Shown: positions 1 through 7,433, counted from the first letter of the stretch. The stretch: 17,175 nucleotides of DNA from Bacteroidales bacterium (GCA_031285575.1 JAITVX010000018.1:1-17175); one strand, 5' to 3'. Notes: generated by a model not told the origin, from the letters alone. Translations and numbers: made by a program.

Positions 1-1
1 G

Positions 2-97
2 CCTAAGAAAATTCATGCCGTTACTGAAACAGGTTTTTTGATTAAACTTATTATGTTCATCTGGGCATACTCTTTCGATAAATTATATAATATGTAA
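2..97 (+). CDS. possible 3' end of a gene cut by the window edge
   Basis: An open frame runs from base 2 to a TAA at 95-97 and encodes about 31 residues ending in WAYSFDKLYNM. The segment is hydrophobic and aromatic (LIKLIMFIWAYSF). I recognise no family. An open run this short is not rare by chance, so the call rests only on its position at the edge and the lack of any other explanation for these bases. It could equally be noncoding. Confidence 0.25.
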   Translation, partial: PKKIHAVTETGFLIKLIMFIWAYSFDKLYNM

Positions 98-192
98 GTA
101 GCAACTTGAATTAAATAAACATTCTGCATAAAATTTTGTGCGGGTGAGTAGAACATATTAATCGAAAACAGTTTTTATTATTGAAAGTTAAT

Positions 193-200
193 TAACTTTG
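193..200 (+). promoter_or_regulatory. Bacteroidota-type -7 box upstream of the aldolase gene
   Basis: TAACTTTG matches the TAnnTTTG -7 element used by the Bacteroidota primary sigma factor. It lies 17 bases before the ATG at 218, which would give a leader of roughly 10-12 bases. A T-rich stretch at 171-176 sits where a -33 box would be, but it is not a clean TTTG. Confidence 0.45.
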
Positions 201-217
201 CTGATATTTTAATTAGA

Positions 218-982
218 ATGAATGCATTAAAAACATTTAGAGAAAAACTTTTGAAAGGCGAACCTGTTTACGGGCCTTTCATGAAAACCGGCGACGCTGC
301 ATTTGTTGAATGTGCAGGCCATGCCGGGTTCGATTTCTGCATACTCGACATGGAGCATGGGCCGGTAGATTTTTTTAATCTTCAGAACCTGATTCGCGGC
401 GCTGAAGCAGCCGGAATCCTGCCCGTTGTCCGCACTTATGATTCGTCGGAAACCGCCATAAGCAAAGCGCTCGATATTGGAGCGAAAGGCGTGCAGGTTC
501 CCCAGATTCAATCGGCAGAAGAGGCACGCGAAGTAATAAAAGCCGCCAGGTATTTCCCAAAAGGCGAAAGGGGCGTATGCCGGTTTGTCCGCGCAGCCAA
601 TTACTCTTCAACACCGCGCAACGAGTATTTTGAAAGTGCCAACGAAGCGCTTGTTATTTTGCAGGTAGAGGGTAAGCAGGTAGTAAACCACCTTGACGAT
701 ATCCTTGCCGTAGAGGGGCTCGATATTCTTTTTGTAGGCCCGTATGATCTTTCACAGTCTTTGGGTGTGCCGGGGCAGGTTTCCCATCCGGTTGTTGTTG
801 ATACGATAAAAAAAATAACAGAAAGAGCCAAAGAAGCAGGCGTGGTGCTTGGTGTATTTTGTGACACCTTTGAAGCGGCGGCGCTTTGGCGCAGCGCAGG
901 GATACAGTACCTGTCGTGGTCGGTTGATGTAGGAATTTTCACCGATGCCTGCAAGGCGATAGTTGAAAAGTTAAAAGCATAA
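218..982 (+). CDS. HpcH/HpaI family aldolase (class II, pyruvate-type)
   Basis: This 254-residue protein belongs to the HpcH/HpaI aldolase/citrate lyase family. These are metal-dependent TIM-barrel enzymes that reversibly cleave 2-keto-4-hydroxy acids into pyruvate and an aldehyde in the cytosol. The residues used by E. coli HpaI are present with a constant offset of two: His47 in LDMEHG, Arg72 in VVRTYD, metal ligand Glu151 in QVEGK and Asp177 in VGPYDLSQSLG. Length matches the family (about 250-265). The family includes HpaI, GarL, RhmA and YfaU, and the sequence does not tell me the substrate. No aromatic or sugar-acid catabolic genes flank it, so the role is open. The ATG at 218 has no Shine-Dalgarno but sits just after a -7 box. 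The gene stands alone on its strand; a T-run follows the stop without an obvious hairpin. Confidence 0.88.
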   Translation: MNALKTFREKLLKGEPVYGPFMKTGDAAFVECAGHAGFDFCILDMEHGPVDFFNLQNLIRGAEAAGILPVVRTYDSSETAISKALDIGAKGVQVPQIQSAEEAREVIKAARYFPKGERGVCRFVRAANYSSTPRNEYFESANEALVILQVEGKQVVNHLDDILAVEGLDILFVGPYDLSQSLGVPGQVSHPVVVDTIKKITERAKEAGVVLGVFCDTFEAAALWRSAGIQYLSWSVDVGIFTDACKAIVEKLKA

Positions 983-1105
983 GTTTTTTTTCGTTGTGCA
1001 TTTCTTTTTGAGGAAAATCATATCGTCAAATGTATGGAATGCAGTATCATCAAATCAACTTCAAAAGAAATATAAAAATAATTTATGCGTTTGCCCTGAA
1101 ATAAT

Positions 1106-1136
1106 TTTGCAGGCAGTATTATTTGTAATATTTTTG
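1106..1136 (+). promoter_or_regulatory. promoter of the SRP RNA gene
   Basis: TTTG at 1106-1109 and TATTTTTG at 1129-1136 are separated by 19 bases. This is the Bacteroidota consensus TTTG-N19-21-TAnnTTTG. The predicted transcript start about 5 bases downstream coincides with the first base of the folded SRP RNA (1141). Confidence 0.8.
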
Positions 1137-1140
1137 CGCT

Positions 1141-1237
1141 GGGTAAGTCTTATACGACCAGCTCCTGTTGAACTCCTCCAGGGCCGGAAGGCAGCAAGGG
1201 TAGGCAGTTGTAGCGGTGCGATATAAGTAGCTTACCC
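1141..1237 (+). ncRNA. ffs: signal recognition particle RNA (small bacterial 4.5S type)
   Basis: This 97-base RNA has the conserved apical hairpin of SRP domain IV. The strand CTCCAGGGCCGGAAGGCAGC carries the GGAA tetraloop, and AGCAAGGGTAG forms the other side of the asymmetric loop bound by the Ffh M domain. The ends pair perfectly (GGGTAAG at 1141-1147 with CTTACCC at 1231-1237). It is the small form without an Alu domain. With Ffh and FtsY it targets nascent inner-membrane proteins to the Sec translocon. It has its own promoter immediately upstream and a T-run immediately downstream. Confidence 0.95.
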
Positions 1238-1243
1238 TTTTTT
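1231..1243 (+). terminator. terminator formed by the SRP RNA closing stem and T-run
   Basis: The 3' strand of the SRP RNA terminal helix (1231-1237) is followed directly by six T residues (1238-1243). The RNA's own stem therefore probably serves as the intrinsic terminator. The next gene starts only 7 bases later. Confidence 0.6.
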
Positions 1244-1250
1244 AATCTGA

Positions 1251-1865
1251 ATGTTTATAAAGATTTACAACGATAATCCCAGTCCGAAACATATAAGGAT
1301 AGCGGCAGATACTCTTGAGGAGGGTGGCATAGTGATTTATCCTACCGACACGGTGTATGCCATGGGCTGCGACATAAGGGCGGTAAAGGCTATTGAAAGT
1401 ATTGCAAGGTTTAAGGGAACAAACCCTGATAATCCCGACATGTCGCTGATATTTCACAGCATGAGCCAGCTGTCGGAATATACCGTTATCCGCGATAATA
1501 ATGTTTTTAAGCTTCTTAAAAAGAATCTGCCGGGGCCGTTTACTTTCATTGTTCCGGCCAACAAGCAGATACCCGCCATGTTTCGCAATAAAAAGAAGAC
1601 AGTGGGCATCAGGATTCCCGATAATAATATTGTACTTGCCCTGGTAAGGGAGCTTGGGCGCCCCCTCATTACAACATCTATCCACGACCCCGACGAGCTG
1701 ATTGAATATACCACCGACCCTGAACTTATTTATGAGAAATACCGCGACTTTGCCGGTGTTGTCATCGACGGAGGCTACGGCGCCAACGAACCCTCTACCA
1801 TAGTTGACTGCACTTCGGAGGAGATAACAGTTCTGCGGCAGGGGCTTGGTTGCCTGGAATGGTGA
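1251..1865 (+). CDS. Sua5/YciO/YrdC family protein, YciO-like (putative threonylcarbamoyl-AMP synthase)
   Basis: This 204-residue protein has the YrdC fold. Family proteins TsaC and Sua5 make threonylcarbamoyl-AMP from threonine, bicarbonate and ATP for the t6A37 modification of ANN-decoding tRNAs. Visible motifs are the nucleotide-site segment YPTDTVYAMGC (30-40), LPGPFTFIV (93-101), KTVGIRIPDN (116-125) and PLITTSI (138-144). There is no C-terminal Sua5 domain. The length and the whole pattern (IYPTDxxYAxGC, NxPGxxTFI, KTxGxRxP, GGYGxxPSTxxD) are closest to E. coli YciO (206 residues), whose activity in t6A synthesis is less certain than that of TsaC. I therefore support the family but not the exact reaction. 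The gene starts right behind the SRP RNA terminator and converges on pstB with a 9-base gap. Confidence 0.88.
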   Translation: MFIKIYNDNPSPKHIRIAADTLEEGGIVIYPTDTVYAMGCDIRAVKAIESIARFKGTNPDNPDMSLIFHSMSQLSEYTVIRDNNVFKLLKKNLPGPFTFIVPANKQIPAMFRNKKKTVGIRIPDNNIVLALVRELGRPLITTSIHDPDELIEYTTDPELIYEKYRDFAGVVIDGGYGANEPSTIVDCTSEEITVLRQGLGCLEW

Positions 1866-1874
1866 ACGTGGCGC

Positions 1875-2645
1875 TTAACTGAAACTTCCCGACAGATAAT
1901 CGACGGTAAGTTGGCAGCGCGGATTATTGAAGAACTGTTCGGCAGGAGCCGCCTCAACTATTTCGCCCATATACATAAATATCAGATAATCGGCTATTCT
2001 GCGCGCTTGCCTGAGGGTATGGGTAACAAGTATTATAGTGTATTTCTCTTTCAGTTTAAGAAAAAGTTCTTCGATTTTCTTTGTTGAAATTGGGTCGAGG
2101 GACGATGTAGCTTCGTCGCCAAGTATATACTCAGGTTCAATTGCCAGCCCGCGGGCAAGACAAAGCCTTTGTTGCTGCCCGACTGAAAGCCTTGCTGCCG
2201 AAGATTTTACCCGTCCCTGTATTTCATCCCATAACCCGACATACTGAAGATATTGAACTACTCGCTGGTTTATGTCTTTTCTGTTTCTCATTCCATGTAT
2301 CCGAAGGCCGTAGGCTACATTGTCAAAAACCGACATGGGAAGCGGGCATGGCCTTTGGGCAAGTAATCCCATCTTTTTTCTTACGTTAATGACATCTACC
2401 CGCGGAGCGTAAATGTTTTGACCGTCAACTGTTACCTTCCCACTGATTCTGACCTCCGGGGTTTCGTCGTGCATTCTGTTAAGAGTTCGCAGAAGCGTTG
2501 ATTTTCCGCACCCCGACGGCCCTATGATACAGGTTATGCTTTTCTCGGGAATTGTAAGGTTTATATTTTTAAGGATATGATTAGCTTCAATAAAAACATC
2601 AAGATTTTCGATGCTTACATTATGAGGCTGGCCGGTCTGTTCCAT
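1875..2645 (-). CDS. pstB: phosphate ABC transporter ATP-binding protein PstB
   Basis: This is the ATPase subunit of the high-affinity phosphate importer, working on the cytoplasmic face of PstA/PstC. Numbering from the chosen start (256 residues), it has Walker A GPSGCGKST (42-50), the Q-loop Gln97 followed by the PstB-typical PMSVFDNVAYG, the ABC signature LSVGQQQR (153-160), Walker B ending in Asp177-Glu178, the D-loop SSLD and the switch His209 in VTHT. Two deviations from the usual text are clear: LSVGQ instead of LSGGQ, and DEAT instead of DEPT. I chose the ATG at 2645 because it follows the pstA stop codon after one base. A start at 2675 would add 10 residues and overlap pstA. It is the last gene of the visible pst operon; no phoU follows. 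Confidence 0.93.
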   Translation of the reverse strand: MEQTGQPHNVSIENLDVFIEANHILKNINLTIPEKSITCIIGPSGCGKSTLLRTLNRMHDETPEVRISGKVTVDGQNIYAPRVDVINVRKKMGLLAQRPCPLPMSVFDNVAYGLRIHGMRNRKDINQRVVQYLQYVGLWDEIQGRVKSSAARLSVGQQQRLCLARGLAIEPEYILGDEATSSLDPISTKKIEELFLKLKEKYTIILVTHTLRQARRIADYLIFMYMGEIVEAAPAEQFFNNPRCQLTVDYLSGSFS

Positions 2646-2646
2646 A

Positions 2647-3498
2647 TCAGATTTTGTTCTTAGAATATTTTGCACTGAAGTATCTCGAAATAAAGCTCAG
2701 GACAAGAATAATAACTGTAAGTATTACTGCTGAAGCGTAGGCTCTATTTTGCACTTCTTCGACAGGGCTTCCGAGCTGGAAAAAAATTGAAAGCGGAAGC
2801 GTTGCAGCAGGCTGTCCTAAGGCTGTCGGTATGTTGTCGGTGTAGCCTGAGGTAAATAAAACCGTTGCAGCATCGCCAATGCCTCTGCCTACCGACAGCA
2901 GCACAGCAGTTATTAATGCCGGCATAAGTTGCCTGAGTAAAACTTTAATCATTTCATATTTTGTAGAGCCTAACGAAAGCAAGGCTTCAGGCAAATTGTG
3001 AGGAAGAAGTTTTGCAACTTCGTCAAACGACCGCATCATAACAGGCATTATCAGGAGGGATACAGAAATAATTCCGCCTAAAAGGGACGCTTTAAGGCCG
3101 AGATAAACCATAAGCGCAAAACCGAAAGCTCCATAAACTATTGACGGCACCCCAAACAGTATATCGAATGAAAACCTTATAGCATTTGAAAAAAAAGAGC
3201 CTTTCCTGAGGTAAAAATTAATATACATTACAAGCGGCACGCTGAAAACTGCACTGATAATTACCGAGCCGACAGTTATCATCAGCGAACCGGCAATGGC
3301 ATTCAGCACTCCTCCTTCTTTACCAAGATAAAAACCTCCACCAGGCAATTTGGTAATCATATCAAGATTAAGAGCTGGCAGCCCTTTATATAAGATTGTT
3401 CCGAGAATAAAGCCAAGAAACGACATGATTAGCAGTGCCGAAATGATCATCAATACGATAAAAAAACGTTCTTCTTTCTTTTTTAAATCCAATCTCAT
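2647..3498 (-). CDS. pstA: phosphate ABC transporter permease PstA
   Basis: A 283-residue inner-membrane permease with about six hydrophobic segments. The first is at the N terminus (residues 12-36), after a lysine-rich cytoplasmic start. Family marks include the DILFGVPSIVYGAFGFALMV region and the EAA-type loop that docks on PstB (EALLSLGSTKYEMIKVLLRQ), followed by the conserved RGIGDAATVLFTSG. With PstC it forms the phosphate channel. It begins 11 bases after the pstC stop and ends one base before the chosen pstB start, so translational coupling is likely. Its assignment as PstA rather than PstC rests on gene order and on the IGDAATVL / SIVYGAFG signatures. Confidence 0.92.
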   Translation of the reverse strand: MRLDLKKKEERFFIVLMIISALLIMSFLGFILGTILYKGLPALNLDMITKLPGGGFYLGKEGGVLNAIAGSLMITVGSVIISAVFSVPLVMYINFYLRKGSFFSNAIRFSFDILFGVPSIVYGAFGFALMVYLGLKASLLGGIISVSLLIMPVMMRSFDEVAKLLPHNLPEALLSLGSTKYEMIKVLLRQLMPALITAVLLSVGRGIGDAATVLFTSGYTDNIPTALGQPAATLPLSIFFQLGSPVEEVQNRAYASAVILTVIILVLSFISRYFSAKYSKNKI

Positions 3499-3509
3499 AT
3501 ATCAAAAGG

Positions 3510-4406
3510 TTACATTTGAAATCTTTTTTCAATATGATAAAGCGTAAGCCTCGAAATGCCATTGAAAAACACAATTATCATAAAGAGCAGTAAGGCTCCA
3601 AGCATAAGCGCAGATTCATAATTTGGCATCGACAGCATTTCTCCATAGTTATTGGCTATAAGCGCTGGCAGCGGATAACATGCGTCGAATATAGATTTTG
3701 GTATTATTGCCATATTACCGCACACCATAAGCACGGCAATTGTTTCGCCAAAAGCCCTAGAGACTGCTAGTACAACGGCCGCAATTATCCCGGGAAAGGA
3801 TTTTCTGAGAATAACCTTCTTAACTGTTTGCCATTTAGTGGCTCCAAGAGAAAGCGAAGCATGTATTATCTCGTCAGGGACAGACCTGAATAACTCAATA
3901 AGAACGCTTATCAGCAAAGGTATTATCATTACCGAAAGTGTTATTCCTCCTGCCAAAACCGAATAGCCCGAAGAATAATCTACAAAATGAGGAGCTAATG
4001 TATCGGCAATAAAAGGAACTATTGTTAATGTGCCCCATACTCCGTATATGACAGGCGGAATACCGGAAAGCAGGTCTATTGCCGGCTCAAAAAAATGCCG
4101 TATTGTTTTTGAAGCAAATGTGTTAAGATAAATTGCAGTAAGGAGCGACACAGGCAGGGCTATGATAATTGCTATAATTGACACATGCAGCGTGCTCAAA
4201 ACAAAAGGCAGGAAACCGAAATCTCCCTTAAAGGGTTTCCAGCTGCTGTCGGTTAACAGTGCCCACAGGCTGTGTTCCTTTATAACAGGCAATGCTTTTA
4301 CCAGCAAGGTAAGCCCTATTACAACAAGAAGAAGCAGCGAAAGAACGGCAATTCCCAACATAGTTTGCCTGACAAACTTATTTATGATAATGCGAAACTG
4401 TTTCAT
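3510..4406 (-). CDS. pstC: phosphate ABC transporter permease PstC
   Basis: A 298-residue membrane permease, partner of PstA. The N-terminal transmembrane helix (about residues 16-38) is followed by a periplasmic stretch (LLTDSSWKPFKGDFGFLPF) typical of PstC, then the permease core. Recognisable elements are DLLSGIPPVIYGVWGTL, the EAA loop HASLSLGATKWQTVKKVILR and SRAFGETIAVLMVCGN, in which the FGETIAV text is a PstC hallmark. It starts 4 bases after the pstS stop. The order pstS-pstC-pstA-pstB on one strand with very short gaps shows an operon. Confidence 0.93.
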   Translation of the reverse strand: MKQFRIIINKFVRQTMLGIAVLSLLLLVVIGLTLLVKALPVIKEHSLWALLTDSSWKPFKGDFGFLPFVLSTLHVSIIAIIIALPVSLLTAIYLNTFASKTIRHFFEPAIDLLSGIPPVIYGVWGTLTIVPFIADTLAPHFVDYSSGYSVLAGGITLSVMIIPLLISVLIELFRSVPDEIIHASLSLGATKWQTVKKVILRKSFPGIIAAVVLAVSRAFGETIAVLMVCGNMAIIPKSIFDACYPLPALIANNYGEMLSMPNYESALMLGALLLFMIIVFFNGISRLTLYHIEKRFQM

Positions 4407-4410
4407 TATA

Positions 4411-5391
4411 TCAATTAAGTTTCTTCAATTCTTCACTCAGTTTATCGTTAGATAATTGAATATATCCTGCTTCATGAACATACTGCTGTCCCGATGTAAG
4501 AACAAACTTTATAAATTCCGATAGAATTTTGTTATTAACCGAACTGCTTTTTATAACAAAATATAACTCGCGCGCCGGCGGAGACGGATATTTCCCGGCG
4601 GCTATTGCCGCAATTATATCGTTCATTGTATTGTAAAAACTCTCATCATGGTCAATTTTGCCATTGCCGTTAAGGTCTAACGGAACAATCTTTATACCGC
4701 TTATCGGGAGTTTCGTATCGGCATCATAGGCATAGCCGATATTGTTAAACCCGATACCCAGAGGGTCGCGTTTCACAGCTTGTGCCAGCCCCGGGTCGCC
4801 AAATACGCCTACTCCAAGCAGGTCTTCCTGTTTTTTGCCATACATCATTGCCCATATTTCAGCGGCTCCGCAGGCATCCGACCGTGTATAGACATGAACA
4901 GGAGCTTTGCTTTTTACCCCAAAAGCCTGTTCCCAGGTAGTTGTACTGCCTGTTATCCAGATACTGGCGCCAGCGTCAATGTTTAAACCTTTTGCAAGTA
5001 TGTCGTTGATGGCCGGATTTTTATCGCTGATGGTTGCAACAACCGCATCTTTTGCAACGGAAATCGGTATTGCACCTTTTTTTATCTCTTCAAAATAAAT
5101 CTCTCTCGAAACCATTCCGATATCAACCATGCCGCTCAGTACGTCGGCTATTCCTTTGCCGGCGCCGCCGGCCGAGATGTCGATTTTAATACCGGGATTA
5201 ATTTTGCGGAATTCTTCAGACCATTTTATAGCCATTGGGTAAAGGGCAAATGCTCCGGAAATGCTTATCCGGTATTCTTCATGGTCTGTTAATTCTGAAG
5301 GGGGTATTGTTTTGGTTAACGGCAGAATTATAAATATAACTACGGGAAGTAATAACAAAACGATCAATATGACTGTAAAGGTTTTTCTCAT
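4411..5391 (-). CDS. pstS: phosphate-binding protein PstS (membrane-anchored or secreted)
   Basis: A 326-residue substrate-binding protein that delivers periplasmic phosphate to PstCAB. Residues 6-24 form one long hydrophobic segment after MRKTF. No lipobox cysteine follows, so it is either a cleaved export signal or an N-terminal anchor. The mature part shows the PstS-like text SISGAFALYPMAIKWSEEF (43-61), SAGGAGKGIADVLSG (73-87), VDIGMVSREI (89-98) and TRSDACGAAEIW (169-180), which supply phosphate-contacting Ser, Arg, Asp and Gly residues in the family. Residues 239-250 form a textbook EF-hand-type calcium loop (DLNGNGKIDHDE). It is first in the pst operon. A 7-bp inverted repeat (5393-5399 / 5409-5415) lies directly before its start. 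I saw no clear -7 box there, so the promoter may lie inside the upstream gene or be shared with it. Confidence 0.9.
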   Translation of the reverse strand: MRKTFTVILIVLLLLPVVIFIILPLTKTIPPSELTDHEEYRISISGAFALYPMAIKWSEEFRKINPGIKIDISAGGAGKGIADVLSGMVDIGMVSREIYFEEIKKGAIPISVAKDAVVATISDKNPAINDILAKGLNIDAGASIWITGSTTTWEQAFGVKSKAPVHVYTRSDACGAAEIWAMMYGKKQEDLLGVGVFGDPGLAQAVKRDPLGIGFNNIGYAYDADTKLPISGIKIVPLDLNGNGKIDHDESFYNTMNDIIAAIAAGKYPSPPARELYFVIKSSSVNNKILSEFIKFVLTSGQQYVHEAGYIQLSNDKLSEELKKLN

Positions 5392-5392
5392 G

Positions 5393-5415
5393 TTCTATTA
5401 GTCTTTTTAATAGAA
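5393..5415 (-). promoter_or_regulatory. small inverted repeat between the HAD/cyclotransferase gene and pstS
   Basis: TTCTATT (5393-5399) and AATAGAA (5409-5415) are perfect 7-bp arms with a 9-base loop. They fill most of the 36-base gap before pstS. This could be a weak hairpin at the end of the upstream gene or an operator for pst expression. The arms are AT-rich, so chance is possible. Confidence 0.3.
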
Positions 5416-5427
5416 ATCATTACTGTA

Positions 5428-6981
5428 TTATTCGGTAATAACAATTTCATAAAGCTTTGCCCATTTCTTCCCTGTTACGAAAATCCTTTTTGTGGCTTTG
5501 TCGTAGGCTATTCCGTTCAGAACGTCGGCTTCGGGGTTTCGTTCGTTGGCCGGAAAGATACCTTCAAGGTCGATGTAGCCGTTGACTTTTCCTGATACCG
5601 GATCGATTCGAGCTATCTGATCGGTCATCCATATATTTGCCCATATTTCGCCTTCAATGTACTCGAGTTCGTTCAGGTTGTCAACTTTTTTCTCGTTGTC
5701 GTACACTTCGATTTTATGCGCTACGGCAAATGTTTCCGGGTTGTGAAAGGATAGTGTGTTCGAGCCGTCGCTCATTACTATTTTATTGTCCATCGTAGTA
5801 AGCCCCCAACCTTCAGTGGAATAATAGAACTTGTGAAGTTGCCTGAAGGTCGATTTGTCATATACAAACCCTACGTTGTTTTGCCATGTTACCTGAAATA
5901 TCCTGTCGCCATACAGTGCTATTCCTTCGCCAAAGAGTGAGGGGGCGAGGTTCAGCTGCCTGTTAGGTTTCCCTGTGGTAATATCGGTTTCGCGCAGCGA
6001 CGATTCGGTCTCCTGTCCGGTGCTTTCGTACAGCAGTCCGCTGTCGAACAGCAGACCCTGTGTAAATGCCTGCCTGTCGTGAGGATAACTGCGTATTGTT
6101 TTATATCCGTATCGTTTGGGAGCCTGGTCGGCAAATACTGTGATGAAGCGCGTAACCGTGTTTTGCCGCCGTCCGTCTTTATAAGGAAGCGCTTTAAGCG
6201 ATTTTATTCCGGTTGTGGCAATCACGGCGCCGTCAACAGTGCATTTCCATGATGCCGGTTTAAGGGTTGCCATGTGGCTGCCTTCAAATGATATCACAAC
6301 AGAATCGGGCACACGGCTGGACGACCGTATTTCTAATTCTACTTCAATTGTACGGTTAAGTTTAACGCCTGCATTTTCCTGCGGGGCTTTAAAGCGCACC
6401 ATGTCTGGCGCCGGTGCTGAAGGCGTTACTGCCATTTCTGTTTTTGGCGCATCTGTGTTGCCTCGCGGCCTTCCGCTGCACGACATGCTGCAGGCAAGAG
6501 GCAGGAGAAATAAAAAGGTGATGATTTTCATTGTAAGTTTACTGTTCAAAGTTTTACGTATTCCAAAGAGGCGTTTTAGGAAGCCGGGCTTTGAAAGCTG
6601 TTTCTGCGCTTCCTGTTCATGCAGTTCATACTGCGTTATCATTTGCCACACTTCGCCCCAGCCGGGGAAGCCTCCGGCGTTTTTGTCGTCAATAAATATG
6701 TCGGCATTTATCTTGCGGCTTGTGCTCCCGTCAAATATTTCTTCGGGATAGTTTTTATTTACGGCATAAAATTCTACGCCGTTTCTGCGGCAGAATTCAA
6801 CGGCTTCGTAGAGCTCTTTTCCCGTACGGAATGTCCACAGGATAAGGCAGCTTCCCGATTCATTCATCTTTTTAAGCGTCTGGAATGCAAACAGTTTTTC
6901 GTGTCCTATTTCAGGATACGCATGTTCTACTATTGTTCCGTCGAAGTCAACCGCAATCTTAACGCCTCTCAAATCAATCAT
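5428..6981 (-). CDS. in-frame HAD-family hydrolase plus glutaminyl-peptide cyclotransferase (fusion, or two genes lacking a stop between them)
   Basis: The frame encodes 517 residues in three parts. Residues 1-about 140 are a small HAD-superfamily domain. It has the nucleophile motif VDFDGT (11-16; Asp12, Asp14), LILWTFRTG (46-54) with the motif II threonine, and IFIDDKNAG (95-103) with the motif IV aspartates. Residues 151-170 read as a new bacterial export signal (MKIITFLFLLPLACSMSCSG), possibly lipoprotein-type around Cys164 or Cys168. Residues about 190-285 look like an Ig-like spacer, and 290-517 are a glutamine cyclotransferase beta-propeller (PHDRQAFTQGL, GEGIALYGDRIFQVTWQ, LNELEYIEGEIWANIW, LNGIAYD). 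Such enzymes convert N-terminal Gln to pyroglutamate outside the cytoplasm. A cytosolic phosphatase ahead of an export signal makes little sense as one chain. A separate cyclotransferase gene starting at the ATG whose first base is 6531 is the likelier biology, though no stop separates the two. Confidence 0.85.
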   Translation of the reverse strand: MIDLRGVKIAVDFDGTIVEHAYPEIGHEKLFAFQTLKKMNESGSCLILWTFRTGKELYEAVEFCRRNGVEFYAVNKNYPEEIFDGSTSRKINADIFIDDKNAGGFPGWGEVWQMITQYELHEQEAQKQLSKPGFLKRLFGIRKTLNSKLTMKIITFLFLLPLACSMSCSGRPRGNTDAPKTEMAVTPSAPAPDMVRFKAPQENAGVKLNRTIEVELEIRSSSRVPDSVVISFEGSHMATLKPASWKCTVDGAVIATTGIKSLKALPYKDGRRQNTVTRFITVFADQAPKRYGYKTIRSYPHDRQAFTQGLLFDSGLLYESTGQETESSLRETDITTGKPNRQLNLAPSLFGEGIALYGDRIFQVTWQNNVGFVYDKSTFRQLHKFYYSTEGWGLTTMDNKIVMSDGSNTLSFHNPETFAVAHKIEVYDNEKKVDNLNELEYIEGEIWANIWMTDQIARIDPVSGKVNGYIDLEGIFPANERNPEADVLNGIAYDKATKRIFVTGKKWAKLYEIVITE

Positions 6982-6998
6982 ATCAATTATTAATTGAT
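6982..6998. promoter_or_regulatory. perfect 17-bp palindrome abutting the HAD/cyclotransferase start codon
   Basis: ATCAATTA-T-TAATTGAT has 8-bp perfect arms around one central base. It lies directly upstream of the minus-strand ATG (6979-6981) and next to a possible -7 box at 7000-7007. Its position suits an operator. Its low complexity (A/T rich) weakens the case. Confidence 0.35.
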
Positions 6999-7422
6999 GT
7001 AAAGTTAGTAATTATGACGTCGTAAACGTACAAAATTTCCGGTTATATCCGGGGCAAACGCATTAAATTAACTTTTTTCCCTGCAGCGTTGCTTTCTGGA
7101 AAATCGAACTTTCATACCCTGTTTGCCATCTATTTCAAGCCGTTTATCAAAAAGATGGAAACATATTCGGTAATATGCTTGCGGCAATTGATAGCCTGAT
7201 TAGCTTTGCAGCTATGTTTATATAAAAAACCGACATCGAAATGATTACTCTTTCTTACATATTGAATACTTCTGGAAGCCCTGAAAAGACAGGCTTTGGT
7301 ACGATGTTTGTGCATACATTACCACCAAGTTACCCACCCGCCCCACTCGATAGAAAAAGCGTAACGAAACATATTGTTTTAACCTAAATGCACAACAGGT
7401 AGATAAATATTATAAAAATAAT
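6999..7422. other. intergenic region without a recognisable gene
   Basis: This 424-base stretch separates the divergent HAD/cyclotransferase and VOC genes. At 7000-7007 the minus strand reads TAACTTTA, close to the TAnnTTTG -7 box, with TTTG about 23 bases further upstream, so it may hold a weak promoter for the minus-strand gene. Short open frames exist (for example 7130-7315 on the minus strand), but none resembles a known family. I see no repeat or RNA gene. Confidence 0.4.
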
Positions 7423-7427
7423 GGAGG
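7423..7427 (+). promoter_or_regulatory. strong Shine-Dalgarno (GGAGG) of the VOC gene
   Basis: GGAGG lies 6 bases before the ATG at 7434. The other genes in this window start after A/T-rich leaders without such a motif, as expected in Bacteroidota. The site fixes the start codon and hints that the gene came from a lineage that relies on Shine-Dalgarno initiation. Confidence 0.7.
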
Positions 7428-7433
7428 CGCAAA

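Noticed and set aside
996..1226. 76-codon plus-strand ORF after the aldolase gene
   Set aside because: It runs through the SRP RNA promoter and most of the SRP RNA and resembles no protein.
7130..7315. 61-codon minus-strand ORF in the gap before the VOC gene
   Set aside because: No family resemblance, no promoter or ribosome-binding site, and its length is within chance expectation.
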